From Streptomyces globisporus (GTDB lineage Bacteria > Actinomycetota > Actinomycetes > Streptomycetales > Streptomycetaceae), in NCBI GenBank assembly GCA_014649555.1, contig BMTG01000001.1:1178001-1242000 (forward strand): DNA of 64,000 nucleotides, written 5' to 3'. Shown here piece after piece: positions 1 to 8,445 of this stretch. The notes under the pieces are model-generated. The model saw only the letters and a program-made list of their open reading frames with translations. It did no database searches and was not told the origin of the DNA. Each line of letters opens with the position of its first letter. The first letter of the stretch is position 1. A program made the translations under genes and the position numbers.

Positions 1-269
1 TTGCGCTCCCACACGTCGTCGTCGCCGACCCGGTCCTCCGCGCCGAAGAACTCGTCCGCCTCGCGGCGCAGCAGGTCGCCGTCGACCCGGGGCAGCCGCC
101 GGTGCCGGGCCACGAGCTCCTCGGCGCTGAGCTGCCTCTTGCGACTCAGCGGACGCAGCTCGGCGACCTCTATGCCGTTCCGGGTGATATGGAAGGTCTC
201 CCCGCCCTCCACCGCGTCCATGACCTCGGCGGAGTTGTTCCGGAACTCCCGCTGCGTAATGGTCTTCAT
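1..269 (-). CDS. Phd/YefM-type antitoxin, C-terminus cut by window edge
   Basis: Reading leftward from ATG at 269, the protein begins MKTITQREFRNNSAEVMDAV and continues GGETFHITRNGIEVAELRP. That is the DNA-binding and dimerisation fold of Phd/YefM antitoxins, which repress their own operon and neutralise a partner toxin. The C-terminal part (residues 50-89) is acidic and helical, as expected for the toxin-binding tail. The gene is incomplete at position 1. A toxin gene, usually a VapC/PIN or Doc/YoeB protein, would be expected just beyond the edge but cannot be seen. Confidence 0.8.
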   Translation of the reverse strand, partial: MKTITQREFRNNSAEVMDAVEGGETFHITRNGIEVAELRPLSRKRQLSAEELVARHRRLPRVDGDLLRREADEFFGAEDRVGDDDVWER

Positions 270-321
270 CACCCCACGGTAGCGCGCCGTGTCCCACGGT
301 GCTACGTCGGAGGACCGCCCC

Positions 322-1026
322 ATGCGGTCCAATGACCCCATGACCGACGACACCGCCCAGCGCTCCTTCCGCGACCTTCTCCACGCCCAGCGCGTCTGGG
401 ACACGGAGCTGCCCGCCTTCGATCCGGAGACGGCCCCGCCCGCGCCCCTCGCCCTCTTCCACGCCTGGTTCGCCGAGGCCGTGGCGGCGGGGCAGCCCGA
501 GCCGCACGCGATGGCACTGGCCACGGCCGACGCCGAGGGGCTCCCCGACGTCCGCACGCTGCTCCTGCACGACGCGGACGAGCGGGGCTTCCACTTCGCC
601 TCCCACGCCACCAGCGCCAAGGGCCACCAGCTAGCCGCCCGCCCGCACGCCGCGCTCGGCTTCTACTGGCCCGCGCAAGGCCGGCAGGTACGGGTCCGGG
701 GCCCGGTCGTCCGCTGCACCCCGGCCGAGAGCCACGCCGACCTGCACGCCCGGTCCACCGGGGCGCTCGCCGCCGCGCTGACCGGGACGCAGAGCGAGGT
801 CGTCGGCTCGGTGGCGGAGCTGCACCGGACGGCGGACGCGGCCCGGGACCGGGCGATGGCGGAGCCGGACGCGGAGGCCCCGACCTGGACCCGGTACGTG
901 GTCGAGCCGACCGAGGTCGAGTTCTTCCAGGGCGATGCCCGGCGCCGCCACATCCGGCTGCGCTACTGCCGCGCCGAGGGCGGCGGCACGGACGGCGACT
1001 GGACGCGGGAGTTGCTCTGGCCCTGA
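322..1026 (+). CDS. PdxH-like pyridoxamine 5'-phosphate oxidase family protein
   Basis: The 234-residue protein has a split-barrel FMN-binding fold (PEPHAMALATADAEGLPDVR near residue 55) and a C-terminal segment with HIRLRYCR and WTRELLWP, resembling the PdxH C-terminal domain. It probably oxidises pyridoxamine or pyridoxine 5'-phosphate, or a related substrate. ATG 322 is chosen because GGAGG lies 8 nt upstream; a GTG at 289 and an ATG at 340 are alternatives. A second, more canonical PdxH lies at 51627-52328, so this is a divergent paralogue and need not make PLP. It is divergent from the antitoxin gene. Confidence 0.75.
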   Translation: MRSNDPMTDDTAQRSFRDLLHAQRVWDTELPAFDPETAPPAPLALFHAWFAEAVAAGQPEPHAMALATADAEGLPDVRTLLLHDADERGFHFASHATSAKGHQLAARPHAALGFYWPAQGRQVRVRGPVVRCTPAESHADLHARSTGALAAALTGTQSEVVGSVAELHRTADAARDRAMAEPDAEAPTWTRYVVEPTEVEFFQGDARRRHIRLRYCRAEGGGTDGDWTRELLWP

Positions 1027-1105
1027 CCGGTGCAGACAGCACGTTTATCCGGTTCTCACTGTTAAGGGGCACTATGGGAGACAGCTGAGCTGTTGGGAGG
1101 CATCG

Positions 1106-2014
1106 ATGCCACGGGCCCGTTCGCGCTACGCCCCCGACCGGGGTCTGACCGGTCGCATGGTCACCACCATGTTCCTGATCGGTCTGCTCTACGTCGTCTT
1201 CGTGGGCGTGCTCCTCGCGGCCCTGCGGGGCTCCTGGCCGATCATCCTGATCATCACGGGCGGCATGTTCATCGCCCAGTTCTGGTTCAGCGACCGCATC
1301 GCCGCGTACGGCATGGGCGCCCGCGAGGTCACCCCCGAGCAGGCCCCCGAACTGCACGGCACCATCGACCGGATCTGCGCGCTGGCGGACATGCCGAAGC
1401 CGAAGGTGGCGATCGCCGAGAGCGACGTACCCAATGCGTTCGCCACCGGCCGCAGTGAGAAGACGGCCCTGGTCTGCGCGACGACGGGGCTGCTACGCCG
1501 GCTGGAGCCGGAAGAGCTGGAAGGGGTCCTCGCCCACGAGATGTCGCATGTCGCGCACCGGGACGTCGCCGTCATGACGATCGCCTCGTTCCTCGGCGTT
1601 CTGGCGGGCATCATCACCCGCATCGCGCTCTGGGGCGGCTTCGCGCGCAGCCGCCCCGGCAACGACCCGGCGGGCATCCTGCTGCTTCTGATCCCACTGA
1701 TCAGCGCCGTCGTGTACGCGATCAGCTTCCTGCTCACCCGGCTGCTCTCCCGCTACCGCGAACTCTCCGCCGACCGGGCCGCCGCCCTGCTCACCGGGCG
1801 CCCCTCCGCGCTCGCCTCCGCCCTGACGAAGGTCAGCGGGCAGATGGCCCGCATCCCGACCGAGGACCTGCGCAAGGCGGAGCCGTACAACGCGTTCTAC
1901 TTCATGCCGGCCTTCTCGGCGAAGGAGTCCCTGGGCCGGCTGTTCTCCTCGCACCCGACGCTGGAACAGCGCCTGGACCAGCTGTCCCGCATCTCCACCG
2001 ACCTGTCCCGGTAA
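1106..2014 (+). CDS. htpX: Zinc metalloprotease HtpX
   Basis: 302 residues of an M48 family membrane protease that degrades damaged membrane proteins. Two transmembrane helices lie near residues 18-60 and two more hydrophobic segments near 155-210. The zinc motif HEMSH is at residues 144-148, and the third ligand is expected in the later RELSADRAA segment. GGGAGG 5 nt upstream fixes the ATG. pspAB follows after 20 bp and is probably co-transcribed. Known family context: HtpX and PspAB sit together in actinobacteria and are tied to the phage-shock envelope response. Confidence 0.93.
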   Translation: MPRARSRYAPDRGLTGRMVTTMFLIGLLYVVFVGVLLAALRGSWPIILIITGGMFIAQFWFSDRIAAYGMGAREVTPEQAPELHGTIDRICALADMPKPKVAIAESDVPNAFATGRSEKTALVCATTGLLRRLEPEELEGVLAHEMSHVAHRDVAVMTIASFLGVLAGIITRIALWGGFARSRPGNDPAGILLLLIPLISAVVYAISFLLTRLLSRYRELSADRAAALLTGRPSALASALTKVSGQMARIPTEDLRKAEPYNAFYFMPAFSAKESLGRLFSSHPTLEQRLDQLSRISTDLSR

Positions 2015-2034
2015 GTCTTCAAGGAGTTACGCCC

Positions 2035-2619
2035 GTGGGCCTGCTCGACGCGATCCTCGGCCGGAGCAAACCGGTCCGCCCCGACCTCGACCAGCTCTTC
2101 GCCGTGCCCTCCGCCGCCCTCACCCTCCAGGCCGCGACCGGCTTCACCCCGACCGGCCGGGGCTCGGTCTGCTTCGCGGGCGTGGAGGGCGGCGGCTTCG
2201 CCCGGCTCCAGGAGGACGTACGGGAGTTGCTGGACGCGGACACGGAGCGCGGCGGCATCCCGGTGGAGTTCAGCCGGGACGCGTACGGCTACACCTGGCT
2301 GCTCGCCACCCACCCGGCCGACGACACGGCGGGCCTGGTCAACGACCTGCACGCGGTGAACACGATGCTCCAGGACGGCGGCTTCGGCCCGCACCTGCTG
2401 TGCTCGCTGATCGGCTTCCGGGACGCGGAGGGACGGGCCCTGGCCCTGGTGTACCTCTACAAGCGCGGCACGTTCTACCCGTTCGCCCCGCTCCCCGGCG
2501 ACGCCGAGAAGCGGGACAACCAACTGGAGCTCCAGGTGCGCGGCGCGCTCGGCGACGACCTCCGGGTGGAGAAGGACCTGTCCCGGTGGTTCCCGGTGTG
2601 GGGCGCGCCGGGGCTGTGA
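2035..2619 (+). CDS. pspAB: PspA-associated protein PspAB
   Basis: 194 residues from a GTG start preceded by AAGGAG. The opening MGLLDAILGRSKPVRPDLD and the body, with FTPTGRGSVCFAGVEGG and YKRGTFYPFAPLPG, match the PspAB family found beside htpX in actinobacteria. It is soluble, with no signal peptide or membrane segment. The exact biochemical role is unknown; the association with PspA and envelope stress is from family knowledge. No pspA gene is in the window. The gene ends at a strong bidirectional terminator. Confidence 0.85.
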   Translation: MGLLDAILGRSKPVRPDLDQLFAVPSAALTLQAATGFTPTGRGSVCFAGVEGGGFARLQEDVRELLDADTERGGIPVEFSRDAYGYTWLLATHPADDTAGLVNDLHAVNTMLQDGGFGPHLLCSLIGFRDAEGRALALVYLYKRGTFYPFAPLPGDAEKRDNQLELQVRGALGDDLRVEKDLSRWFPVWGAPGL

Positions 2620-2657
2620 TCAGCCGTGGGCGACCGCGTGGTTCAGGAACGTGGTCC

Positions 2658-2686
2658 AGGTGGCCGGGGAGGGCCCCCGGCCACCT
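2658..2686. terminator. Bidirectional hairpin terminator between convergent genes
   Basis: A perfect 12-bp stem, AGGTGGCCGGGG at 2658-2669 paired with its complement at 2675-2686, encloses a 5-nt loop. It lies between pspAB (+) and the DUF35 gene (-), and its right arm touches the DUF35 stop codon. It should stop transcription from both sides. There is no long T-run, as is common in high-GC actinobacteria. Confidence 0.75.
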
Positions 2687-3120
2687 CAGCCTGCGGGCCG
2701 GAACACCGCCACGGCCTCCCCGCCGTCCTCTCTCGCCTCCCGGAACGTGACGGTCAGCCGCATCCCGACGCGCAGCGCCTCGTGCGCGCACTCGACGATC
2801 TCCGTCATCATCCGGGGCCCCTCGGCGAGGTCGACGACGGCCGCGACGTACGGGACGCGGGAGCCGAAGGGCGGCAGGTCGTTGCGGTGGACGACGGACC
2901 AGGTGTAGAGGGTCGCCTCCCCGCTCGCCTGCTCCCAGCCCACGTCCTCGCTCCAGCAGTACGGGCAGAACTCGCGCGGGTAGTGATGCGCCCGCCCGCA
3001 CCCGGCGCAGCGGCGGATCAGCAGCTGCCCCTCCGCCGCCGCGTCCCAGTACGGGCGGGTGAAGGCGTCCGGCTCCGGGAGGTCGAAGCGCGGGGCCGCG
3101 GCGGCTCGTCCGGCGCTCAC
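2686..3120 (-). CDS. Zn-ribbon/OB-fold DUF35 acyl-CoA-associated protein
   Basis: 144 residues with an N-terminal helix (FDLPEPDAFTRPYWDAAAEG), a rubredoxin-like zinc ribbon of pattern C-x2-C-x10-C-x2-C (CAGCG...CPYC) and an OB-fold. DUF35 proteins partner thiolases, aldolases or hydratases acting on bulky acyl-CoAs, for example in steroid side-chain degradation (family knowledge). The GTG start overlaps the DoxX stop in a GTGA junction, so the two genes are translationally coupled. No thiolase lies beside it, so its partner is unknown. It shares an upstream palindrome with the other catabolic genes. Confidence 0.85.
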   Translation of the reverse strand: MSAGRAAAAPRFDLPEPDAFTRPYWDAAAEGQLLIRRCAGCGRAHHYPREFCPYCWSEDVGWEQASGEATLYTWSVVHRNDLPPFGSRVPYVAAVVDLAEGPRMMTEIVECAHEALRVGMRLTVTFREAREDGGEAVAVFRPAG

Positions 3121-3569
3121 AGGAACAGCCCCAGCGCCGCGTCCAGCGACCAGGTCTGCCAGGCCATCGCGAACAGGGCGACGAGCGAGATCAGCGCCAT
3201 CATCGCGTTCTGCCCCTGCTCGGCCCAGTCGTGGATCATCAGGACCAGGTAGAGGAGGTTGAGGAGCAGGCCCGCCACCAGGGCCACCGGGGTCAGGAAC
3301 CCGGTCACCAACCCGAGCCCCAGGGCCAGTTCGGCATAGACGACGACGTACGCGATCAGCTTCGGGCGGGGTTCGACGACCCGGCGGAAGCCTGTGCGGA
3401 CCACCCCCCAGCGATGCTTGCCCGCGACGTCGGCCGCCCAGGCGATCCCCGTACCGCGCTCGAACCAGCCCTTACGGTCCTTGTGGCGCCAGCTCTCCAG
3501 CCACCACAGGCCGAGGCCTATGCGCAGGACGGCCAGCCATTCCGCTCCGCCGAGCCAGATCGTCTGCAT
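3117..3569 (-). CDS. DoxX-like membrane protein
   Basis: 150 residues with four hydrophobic segments, including LIAYVVVYAELALGLGLVTG and VALVAGLLLNLLYLVLMIHD, and an N-terminal LAVLRIGLGLWWLESW as in DoxX/SURF4-type proteins. These are small integral membrane proteins linked to respiration, thiosulfate oxidation or redox stress; the role here is not known. ATG 3569 has GGAGGG about 4-8 nt upstream. First gene of a two-gene operon with the DUF35 protein, behind a CTGAC-N5-GTCAG operator. Confidence 0.82.
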   Translation of the reverse strand: MQTIWLGGAEWLAVLRIGLGLWWLESWRHKDRKGWFERGTGIAWAADVAGKHRWGVVRTGFRRVVEPRPKLIAYVVVYAELALGLGLVTGFLTPVALVAGLLLNLLYLVLMIHDWAEQGQNAMMALISLVALFAMAWQTWSLDAALGLFL

Positions 3570-3590
3570 CGGCCCTCCACTCACAGTTTT

Positions 3591-3605
3591 CTGACGGTAC
3601 GTCAG
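3591..3605. promoter_or_regulatory. Regulon palindrome 1 (CTGACGGTACGTCAG)
   Basis: A perfect 15-bp palindrome 22 bp upstream of the doxX start. The same CTGAC-N5-GTCAG layout recurs at 8652, 8676, 11910, 20687, 26111 and 26201, always in front of catabolic genes. It looks like a TetR- or GntR-type operator. Confidence 0.7.
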
Positions 3606-3772
3606 TTCACCGGACGGAGGTCCCCGGCGCAAGAGGTCCGCACCGTCCTCAGCGCCGCCATCCGCGGGCACGCGCGGTCACCGCACCGCACCGCACCGCT
3701 CGTGATCAATTCGCAATCGATTTCCCTCTTGACCGAGACCCATCAACAGAGCGGACGATTACGCTCCGAACC

Positions 3773-4969
3773 ATGCCCAACAGCCCGTCCTCCGCAGCCC
3801 GTCACGACGCCGTCGCCCTCACCGACCGTACGGAGGTCCGGCCCGTGTACGTCATCGGCGGCGGCCCCGGCGGCCTCGCCACCGCGGCCGCGCTGCGCGC
3901 CCGGGGCGTACGGGCGGTGGTCCTGGAGAAGTCGGACCGGGTCGGGGCGTCCTGGCGCGGCCACTACGACCGGCTGCACCTGCACACCACCCGCCGCTGG
4001 TCGGCGCTGCCGGGGCTGAAGATGCCGCGGAAGTTCGGGCGCTGGGTGGGGCGGGACGACGTGGTGCGGTATCTGGAGAAGTACACCGAGCACCATGAGC
4101 TGGAGGTGGTGACGGGCGTCGAGGTGACCCGGGTCGACCCGGCGCCCGACGGCTCCGGCGACTGGCAGCTCACCGCGACGGGCGGGCGGGTCCTGCGGGG
4201 CCGCGCGGTCGTCGTCGCGACCGGCTTCAACCACACCCCGCGCATACCGGACTGGCCCGGCCGCGACACGTACACGGGCGAACTGCTGCACGCGGCGGCG
4301 TACCGGAACCCGGCCCCGTACGCGGAGAAGGATGTCCTGGTCGTCGGCATCGGCAACACGGGCGCGGAGATCGCGGCGGACCTGGCCGAGGGCGGGGCGT
4401 CCGCCGTGCGCATCGCGGTCCGTACGGCCCCGCACATCGTCCGCCGCTCCACCGCCGGCTGGCCGGCCCAGGCCACCGGCATCCTGGTCCGCCGGCTGCC
4501 GGTACGGCTCGTCGACCGCGCCGGGGGCGTGATGGCCAGGATCGCCGTGCCCGACCTGACCGACCGGGGCCTCCCGCGCCCCGCCACCGGCCTCTACTCC
4601 CGGGTCCGCGAGGGGGCGATCCCGGTCCAGGACGTGGGGCTCATCGACGCGGTGAAGAGCGGCCGGGTGACCCCCGTGGCCACGGTCGCCTCCTTCGACC
4701 AGGACACGGTGGTCCTGGCCGACGGCACCCGGATCACCCCGGACGCGGTCATCGCCGCCACCGGCTACCACCGGGCCCTGGAGCCGCTGCTCGGCCACCT
4801 GGACGTCCTGGACGGGCGGGGCCGCCCGGTGACCCACGGCGGCCGCTCCCCGAAGGGCGCCCCCGGGCTCTACTTCACCGGCTTCACCAACCCGATCAGC
4901 GGGATGCTCCGCGAAATGGCCCTGGACGCGCAGAAGATCGCGAAGAGGGTGGCCCGGGCACCGCGTTGA
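3773..4969 (+). CDS. Flavin-dependent monooxygenase (FMO/Baeyer-Villiger-like)
   Basis: 398 residues. An FAD-binding Rossmann motif VIGGGPGGLATAAALRARG lies near residue 24, a second dinucleotide motif VVGIGNTGAEIAADLAEGG near residue 190, and a late ATGY motif near residue 330, as in FMO-like NAD(P)H-dependent oxygenases and reductases. It probably hydroxylates or oxidises a small hydrophobic substrate. The gene stands alone on the + strand, divergent from the DoxX operon, with no strong ribosome-binding site before ATG 3773. It could take part in the neighbouring catabolic pathway, but it has no regulon palindrome directly in front beyond the one at 3591. Confidence 0.82.
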   Translation: MPNSPSSAARHDAVALTDRTEVRPVYVIGGGPGGLATAAALRARGVRAVVLEKSDRVGASWRGHYDRLHLHTTRRWSALPGLKMPRKFGRWVGRDDVVRYLEKYTEHHELEVVTGVEVTRVDPAPDGSGDWQLTATGGRVLRGRAVVVATGFNHTPRIPDWPGRDTYTGELLHAAAYRNPAPYAEKDVLVVGIGNTGAEIAADLAEGGASAVRIAVRTAPHIVRRSTAGWPAQATGILVRRLPVRLVDRAGGVMARIAVPDLTDRGLPRPATGLYSRVREGAIPVQDVGLIDAVKSGRVTPVATVASFDQDTVVLADGTRITPDAVIAATGYHRALEPLLGHLDVLDGRGRPVTHGGRSPKGAPGLYFTGFTNPISGMLREMALDAQKIAKRVARAPR

Positions 4970-5043
4970 GGAGGGGGGCTGGGGCGGGCCGGACTGTCGG
5001 TGCCGGTGATTGCTGTCAGTGTCGGTGATTAGGGTCGGGCCCC

Positions 5044-5541
5044 ATGAGCGACATCCAAGAGCTGACCCTGACGGTCGACCTGCGCGACGGGCTGCCGGAG
5101 CGGCAACTGGCCGAGCTGCGCTGGCACCTGGGGCTCGGCCCGCAGCCCGGACACCTCACCGTCGTGACCGACTTCCCGTACGTGGTGGTCGACGACGACG
5201 GGGTCCCGCGGGTCGAGAACGAGCCGCGCCCGCTGCTGGCCGGCAGCGGACCGGCGTGGCGGACGACGGGCGCGCTCTGCTCGGCGCTGGTCGCCCGCGA
5301 CGGACTCCCCGGCGGCGGCTGGGCACTGACCTCCCGCACCGAGATCCACCCGGACGAGGCGGAGGAGGTCGGGGCGCTGCTCCGCTGGCTCGCCGAGCAC
5401 GTGCACGACACCCGGCGGCAGGAGGACGGCACGGTGCGGCTGGGGTACTACCGTGCATGCGAGGACCCGGTACCGAGCGCCCTCGAAGTCCGCGACGGGC
5501 GGGTCAACCTGACGGAAAGCCATCTTCCGAGGAGCCGCTGA
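5044..5541 (+). CDS. Hypothetical protein
   Basis: 165 residues, soluble and acidic, with no signal peptide, membrane segment or motif that I recognise. It begins MSDIQELTLTVDLRDGLPER and ends SHLPRSR. The stop overlaps the start of the VOC gene by one base (TGATG), so the two are read as a coupled pair. Codon use is normal for the window. A conserved role beside glyoxalase-fold proteins is possible but not shown. Confidence 0.75.
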   Translation: MSDIQELTLTVDLRDGLPERQLAELRWHLGLGPQPGHLTVVTDFPYVVVDDDGVPRVENEPRPLLAGSGPAWRTTGALCSALVARDGLPGGGWALTSRTEIHPDEAEEVGALLRWLAEHVHDTRRQEDGTVRLGYYRACEDPVPSALEVRDGRVNLTESHLPRSR

Positions 5542-5888
5542 TGACCGTTCGCCGCGTCGTGCCCAACCTCCGGACGGAGGCGGTCGAGGAGAACCGGGAC
5601 TTCTACGGCCTGCTCGGCTTCGAGGAGGTCATGAACCTCGGTTGGATCACAACCGTCGCCTCGCCGTCCGCTCCCCAGGAGCAGGTCAGCTTCATGACCC
5701 ACGACCTGACCGGCCCGGTCGTTCCCGACCTGAGCGTCGAGGTGGACGACGTGGACGCGGTGTACGCGGCCGTACGGGCCCGGGGCGCGGAGATCGTCCA
5801 TCCGCTCCAGGACGAGGAGTGGGGCGTACGGAGGTTCTTCGTCCGGGACCCCGACGGCCGGGTGGTCAATGTGCTGAGCCACCGCTGA
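5541..5888 (+). CDS. VOC (glyoxalase/bleomycin resistance fold) protein
   Basis: 115 residues with one beta-alpha-beta-beta-beta unit on each side: RRVVPNLRTEAVEENRDFYG at the start, and EEWGVRRFFVRDPDGRVVNV near the end, the usual VOC C-terminal strand. VOC proteins bind metals or sequester drugs, or act as isomerases or dioxygenases. The usual His metal ligand near the N-terminus is not evident (Pro-Asn is there instead), so a binding rather than enzymatic role is possible. It is translationally coupled to the preceding hypothetical gene. Confidence 0.82.
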   Translation: MTVRRVVPNLRTEAVEENRDFYGLLGFEEVMNLGWITTVASPSAPQEQVSFMTHDLTGPVVPDLSVEVDDVDAVYAAVRARGAEIVHPLQDEEWGVRRFFVRDPDGRVVNVLSHR

Positions 5889-5966
5889 GCCCCGGGCCCG
5901 GCCGGCGCCCGCCCCGCTCACGATCCCCCCTCCGGAACGGGGCCGCCTCTGCCTAGGCTGGGCGTC

Positions 5967-6926
5967 ATGGACGTGTTCGACGAGCTGTTGCGGGGCGTGC
6001 GGGGCCGGGGTGCGGTGTTCGGCCGTTCGGTGCTGTGCGCACCCTGGTCGCTGCGGTTCACCGACGGGGCGTATCTGACCCTGTGCATGCCGCTGCGGGG
6101 TGCGGGGTGGATCGTGCCGGAGGGCGGCGAGCCGCTGCGGGTGGAGGCCGGCGAGGCCGCGGTCGTGCGGGGCCCGGCCCCGTTCCTCTTCACCGACGAC
6201 CCGGCGGACGGTACGGGGCCGGGGCGGACCGGCGGCGTACGGGAGGTGCGCTGGGACCAGGCCCGGGACACCGGCTCCGCGTCGGGCGGCGTCCCCGAAT
6301 TCGACTGCGCCACCGTGCTGCTGGCCGCCGCCTACGACGTACAGGAGCAGCTTCCCCAGCGGCTCCTGCGGGCGCTGCCCCCGGCCGTCGTGGTGCCCGA
6401 CGAGGAGGACTGCTCGCCGCTGCGCGACTACCTGGAGGCCCAGCTCGGCCGGGGCCGGCCGGGCGACCAGATCGTGCTCGACCGGCTGCTGGACTGGATG
6501 CTGGTGTGCACGCTGCGGGACTGGTTCGACCGGCCCGAGGCGAATCCGCCGGGGTGGTACGGGGCGCTCGGCGACGAGGTCGCCGGCCCGGCCCTGCGGG
6601 CGATGCACGAGGACCCGGCGCACCCCTGGACCACGGCGGAGCTGGCGGGCCGGGCGGGGGTGTCGCGGACGACCCTGGCGAAGCGGTTCACCGAACTCGT
6701 CGGGGACGGCCCGGTGGCGTATCTGACCGAGTGGCGGATGACGCTGGCCGCCGACCTGCTGTCCCACCCCGAGCTGACCGTGGCGGCCGTCGCCCGCCGG
6801 GTCGGCTACGCGGACGCGTTCGGGTTCAGCGCGGCGTTCAAGCGGGTGCGCGGCGAGAGCCCGAGCGCGTTCCGGCGGGAGGCGGCGGCCACCGACCCGG
6901 TGGAGACGGCCGCCCCTGCGGGGTGA
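5967..6926 (+). CDS. AraC-family regulator with cupin sensor domain
   Basis: 319 residues. An N-terminal cupin domain (about 1-170) resembles the AraC-binding 'cupin_6' type. Two helix-turn-helix motifs follow at about 215-310, with WTTAELAGRAGVSRTTLAKR and LTVAAVARRVGYADAFGFSA ending in the typical FKRVRGESPSAFRRE. TAGGCT lies 7 nt before ATG 5967 and could be a -10 element giving a leaderless mRNA; no good -35 is visible. The target may be the divergent or downstream redox gene; this is not known. Confidence 0.87.
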   Translation: MDVFDELLRGVRGRGAVFGRSVLCAPWSLRFTDGAYLTLCMPLRGAGWIVPEGGEPLRVEAGEAAVVRGPAPFLFTDDPADGTGPGRTGGVREVRWDQARDTGSASGGVPEFDCATVLLAAAYDVQEQLPQRLLRALPPAVVVPDEEDCSPLRDYLEAQLGRGRPGDQIVLDRLLDWMLVCTLRDWFDRPEANPPGWYGALGDEVAGPALRAMHEDPAHPWTTAELAGRAGVSRTTLAKRFTELVGDGPVAYLTEWRMTLAADLLSHPELTVAAVARRVGYADAFGFSAAFKRVRGESPSAFRREAAATDPVETAAPAG

Positions 6927-6998
6927 GAGGGCGGCGAACCGGCCGCTCCGGCGGGGTTCGCGGGCGTGCGGGGTACGCGGCCGGGCGGGCCGACAGCC

Positions 6999-7020
6999 GT
7001 CACGTCACGTCACGTCACGT
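6999..7020. repeat. Short tandem repeat (gtcac)n
   Basis: Four tandem copies of the 5-mer GTCAC run across the stop codon (7005-7007, - strand) of the neighbouring membrane gene. Slippage here would change the extreme C-terminus or shift the stop. It is a simple-sequence tract with no recognised function. Confidence 0.7.
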
Positions 7021-7496
7021 TGCGCCGCGCTACTCCGGCGCCGTTCGCGTCGGCGCTCCCTCCTCCGTACCCGCGCCCGCTCCCGTCGTTCCTCTCTCGC
7101 GCGGCGCTCGCGCTCGTGGCGCCTGGCCGCGCGGGCCTCATCGGTGGTGTACCGGGTCAGCCACGGGACGAGGGTGCCGAACAGCAGGAGGAGGAACGCC
7201 ACGGCCCAGTGCCCGGCGGACGTGCCCATGCCCAGGGTGACCGCCGCCCCCGGAACCGCTCCGGCCGGAAAGCTCAGGGTGAGGCGCCAGTCCCTTCGGT
7301 AGAACCCCGCCTTGGCCATGAACCCCAGCGGCCAGGGCGCGGCCATGATCGCGGCGAAGTACTTGCCGCCGCCGTCCGGGACGGCGCAGCCCCTGGCGTC
7401 CCACTCACACCCCAGGCTCACCAGCCCGGCCAGTCCCCAGCCGAACCACAGCACCAGCCCCGCCGTCAGAACGGCACCCACCCATCCGGAACGCAT
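7005..7496 (-). CDS. Small membrane protein with Arg-rich tail
   Basis: 163 residues. Hydrophobic segments lie at about residues 5-27, 48-62 and 80-115 (VTLGMGTSAGHWAVAFLLLL). The last 45 residues are a strongly basic run rich in RR and ER, likely cytoplasmic and able to touch nucleic acid or lipid head groups. The family is not recognised. ATG 7496 is chosen because it starts just before the first membrane segment; a GTG at 7556 would add 20 residues. The 3' end carries a short tandem repeat. Confidence 0.6.
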   Translation of the reverse strand: MRSGWVGAVLTAGLVLWFGWGLAGLVSLGCEWDARGCAVPDGGGKYFAAIMAAPWPLGFMAKAGFYRRDWRLTLSFPAGAVPGAAVTLGMGTSAGHWAVAFLLLLFGTLVPWLTRYTTDEARAARRHERERRAREERRERARVRRRERRRERRRSSAAQRDVT

Positions 7497-7563
7497 GTGC
7501 GAAGGGTACGGGCCAACGGTCTCCGACGCGTCCGAAGGGGAGATCGGTCCCGGCACCGGAGAC

Positions 7564-8445
7564 TCAGCCCCAGACCCCCCGCGCCGCCGCGTCCCGGACG
7601 AAGTCGGCGAAGTCGCGCGGCTCCCGGCCGAGCGCCCGGCGCACCCCGTCCAGGACGGGCGCCTCCCGGCTCGTGGTGATCGGTTCCAGCGCGTCGGTCC
7701 AGAGGCCGGCCTCCTGGTCCGTGAAGCCCTGGTCGGCGACGAGCCCGGCCCGGAAGGCGGAGGCGTCGACGGGGACGTACGCGGCGCGCCTGCCGGTCTC
7801 CTTCGCGATCTCGTCCAGCACGTCGGCGATGCCGAGGGCGCGCGGGCCCGAGAGTCCGTACTCCTCGCCCGCGTGGCCGTCCTCGGTGAGCGCGGCGACC
7901 GCCACGTCCGCGATGTCGTCGGCGTCGATGAACGCGGCCCTCCCGTCCCCGGTGGGCAGGGCCAGTTCCCCGTCGCGTACGCCGTCGAGGAAGACGCCCT
8001 CGCTGAAGTTCTGGGAGAACCAGCCGGGCCGCAGGATCGTCCAGGTCACCCCGGAGGCGCGGACGGCCCGCTCCCCCTCGCCGTGCGGTCCGCCGTCCTC
8101 GTAGGCGGGGCCGAAGTAGCCGGGCACGTCCACACCCCGGGCCGAGAGCAGCACCAGCCGCCGCACCCCGCTCGCGACGGCCTGTTCGACGAAGGCGGGG
8201 GTCGGGGAGGGCGAGGCGTCGAGCGGGGTGATGTAGACGGCGGTCACGCCGTCCAGGGCGGCCTGCCAGGTGGTGGGGTCCGCCCAGTCGAACGGGGTCT
8301 CCCCGGACCGCGAGGCCGCCCGGGTCTCCACCCCCAGCTCACGGAGGCGGGCCACCACCCGGCGGCCGGTCTTTCCGGTGCCGCCGGTCACGAGTACGGG
8401 TCCCTGCACGGAGGCCGCTGCCGCGGTCGCGTCTGTCTGAGTCAT
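7564..8445 (-). CDS. NmrA-like NAD(P)H-binding atypical SDR
   Basis: 293 residues starting MTQTDATAAAAS, with GTGAGG upstream of ATG 8445. The dinucleotide motif VLVTGGTGKTGRRVVARLRE is near residue 18, followed by YITPLD, LLSARG, ILRPGWFSQNFSEG and a C-terminal Rossmann completion, all typical of NmrA/azoreductase-type (AzoB, quinone oxidoreductase 2) SDRs. It may reduce quinones or act as a redox sensor. It is divergent from the acyl-CoA synthetase, and the two palindromes at 8652-8690 lie about 210 bp upstream. Confidence 0.85.
   Translation of the reverse strand: MTQTDATAAAASVQGPVLVTGGTGKTGRRVVARLRELGVETRAASRSGETPFDWADPTTWQAALDGVTAVYITPLDASPSPTPAFVEQAVASGVRRLVLLSARGVDVPGYFGPAYEDGGPHGEGERAVRASGVTWTILRPGWFSQNFSEGVFLDGVRDGELALPTGDGRAAFIDADDIADVAVAALTEDGHAGEEYGLSGPRALGIADVLDEIAKETGRRAAYVPVDASAFRAGLVADQGFTDQEAGLWTDALEPITTSREAPVLDGVRRALGREPRDFADFVRDAAARGVWG

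Noticed and set aside
302-1357. Long Arg/Pro-rich - strand frame over the PdxH-like and htpX genes
   Set aside because: Shadow frame of high-GC coding DNA; low-complexity product and no ribosome-binding site.
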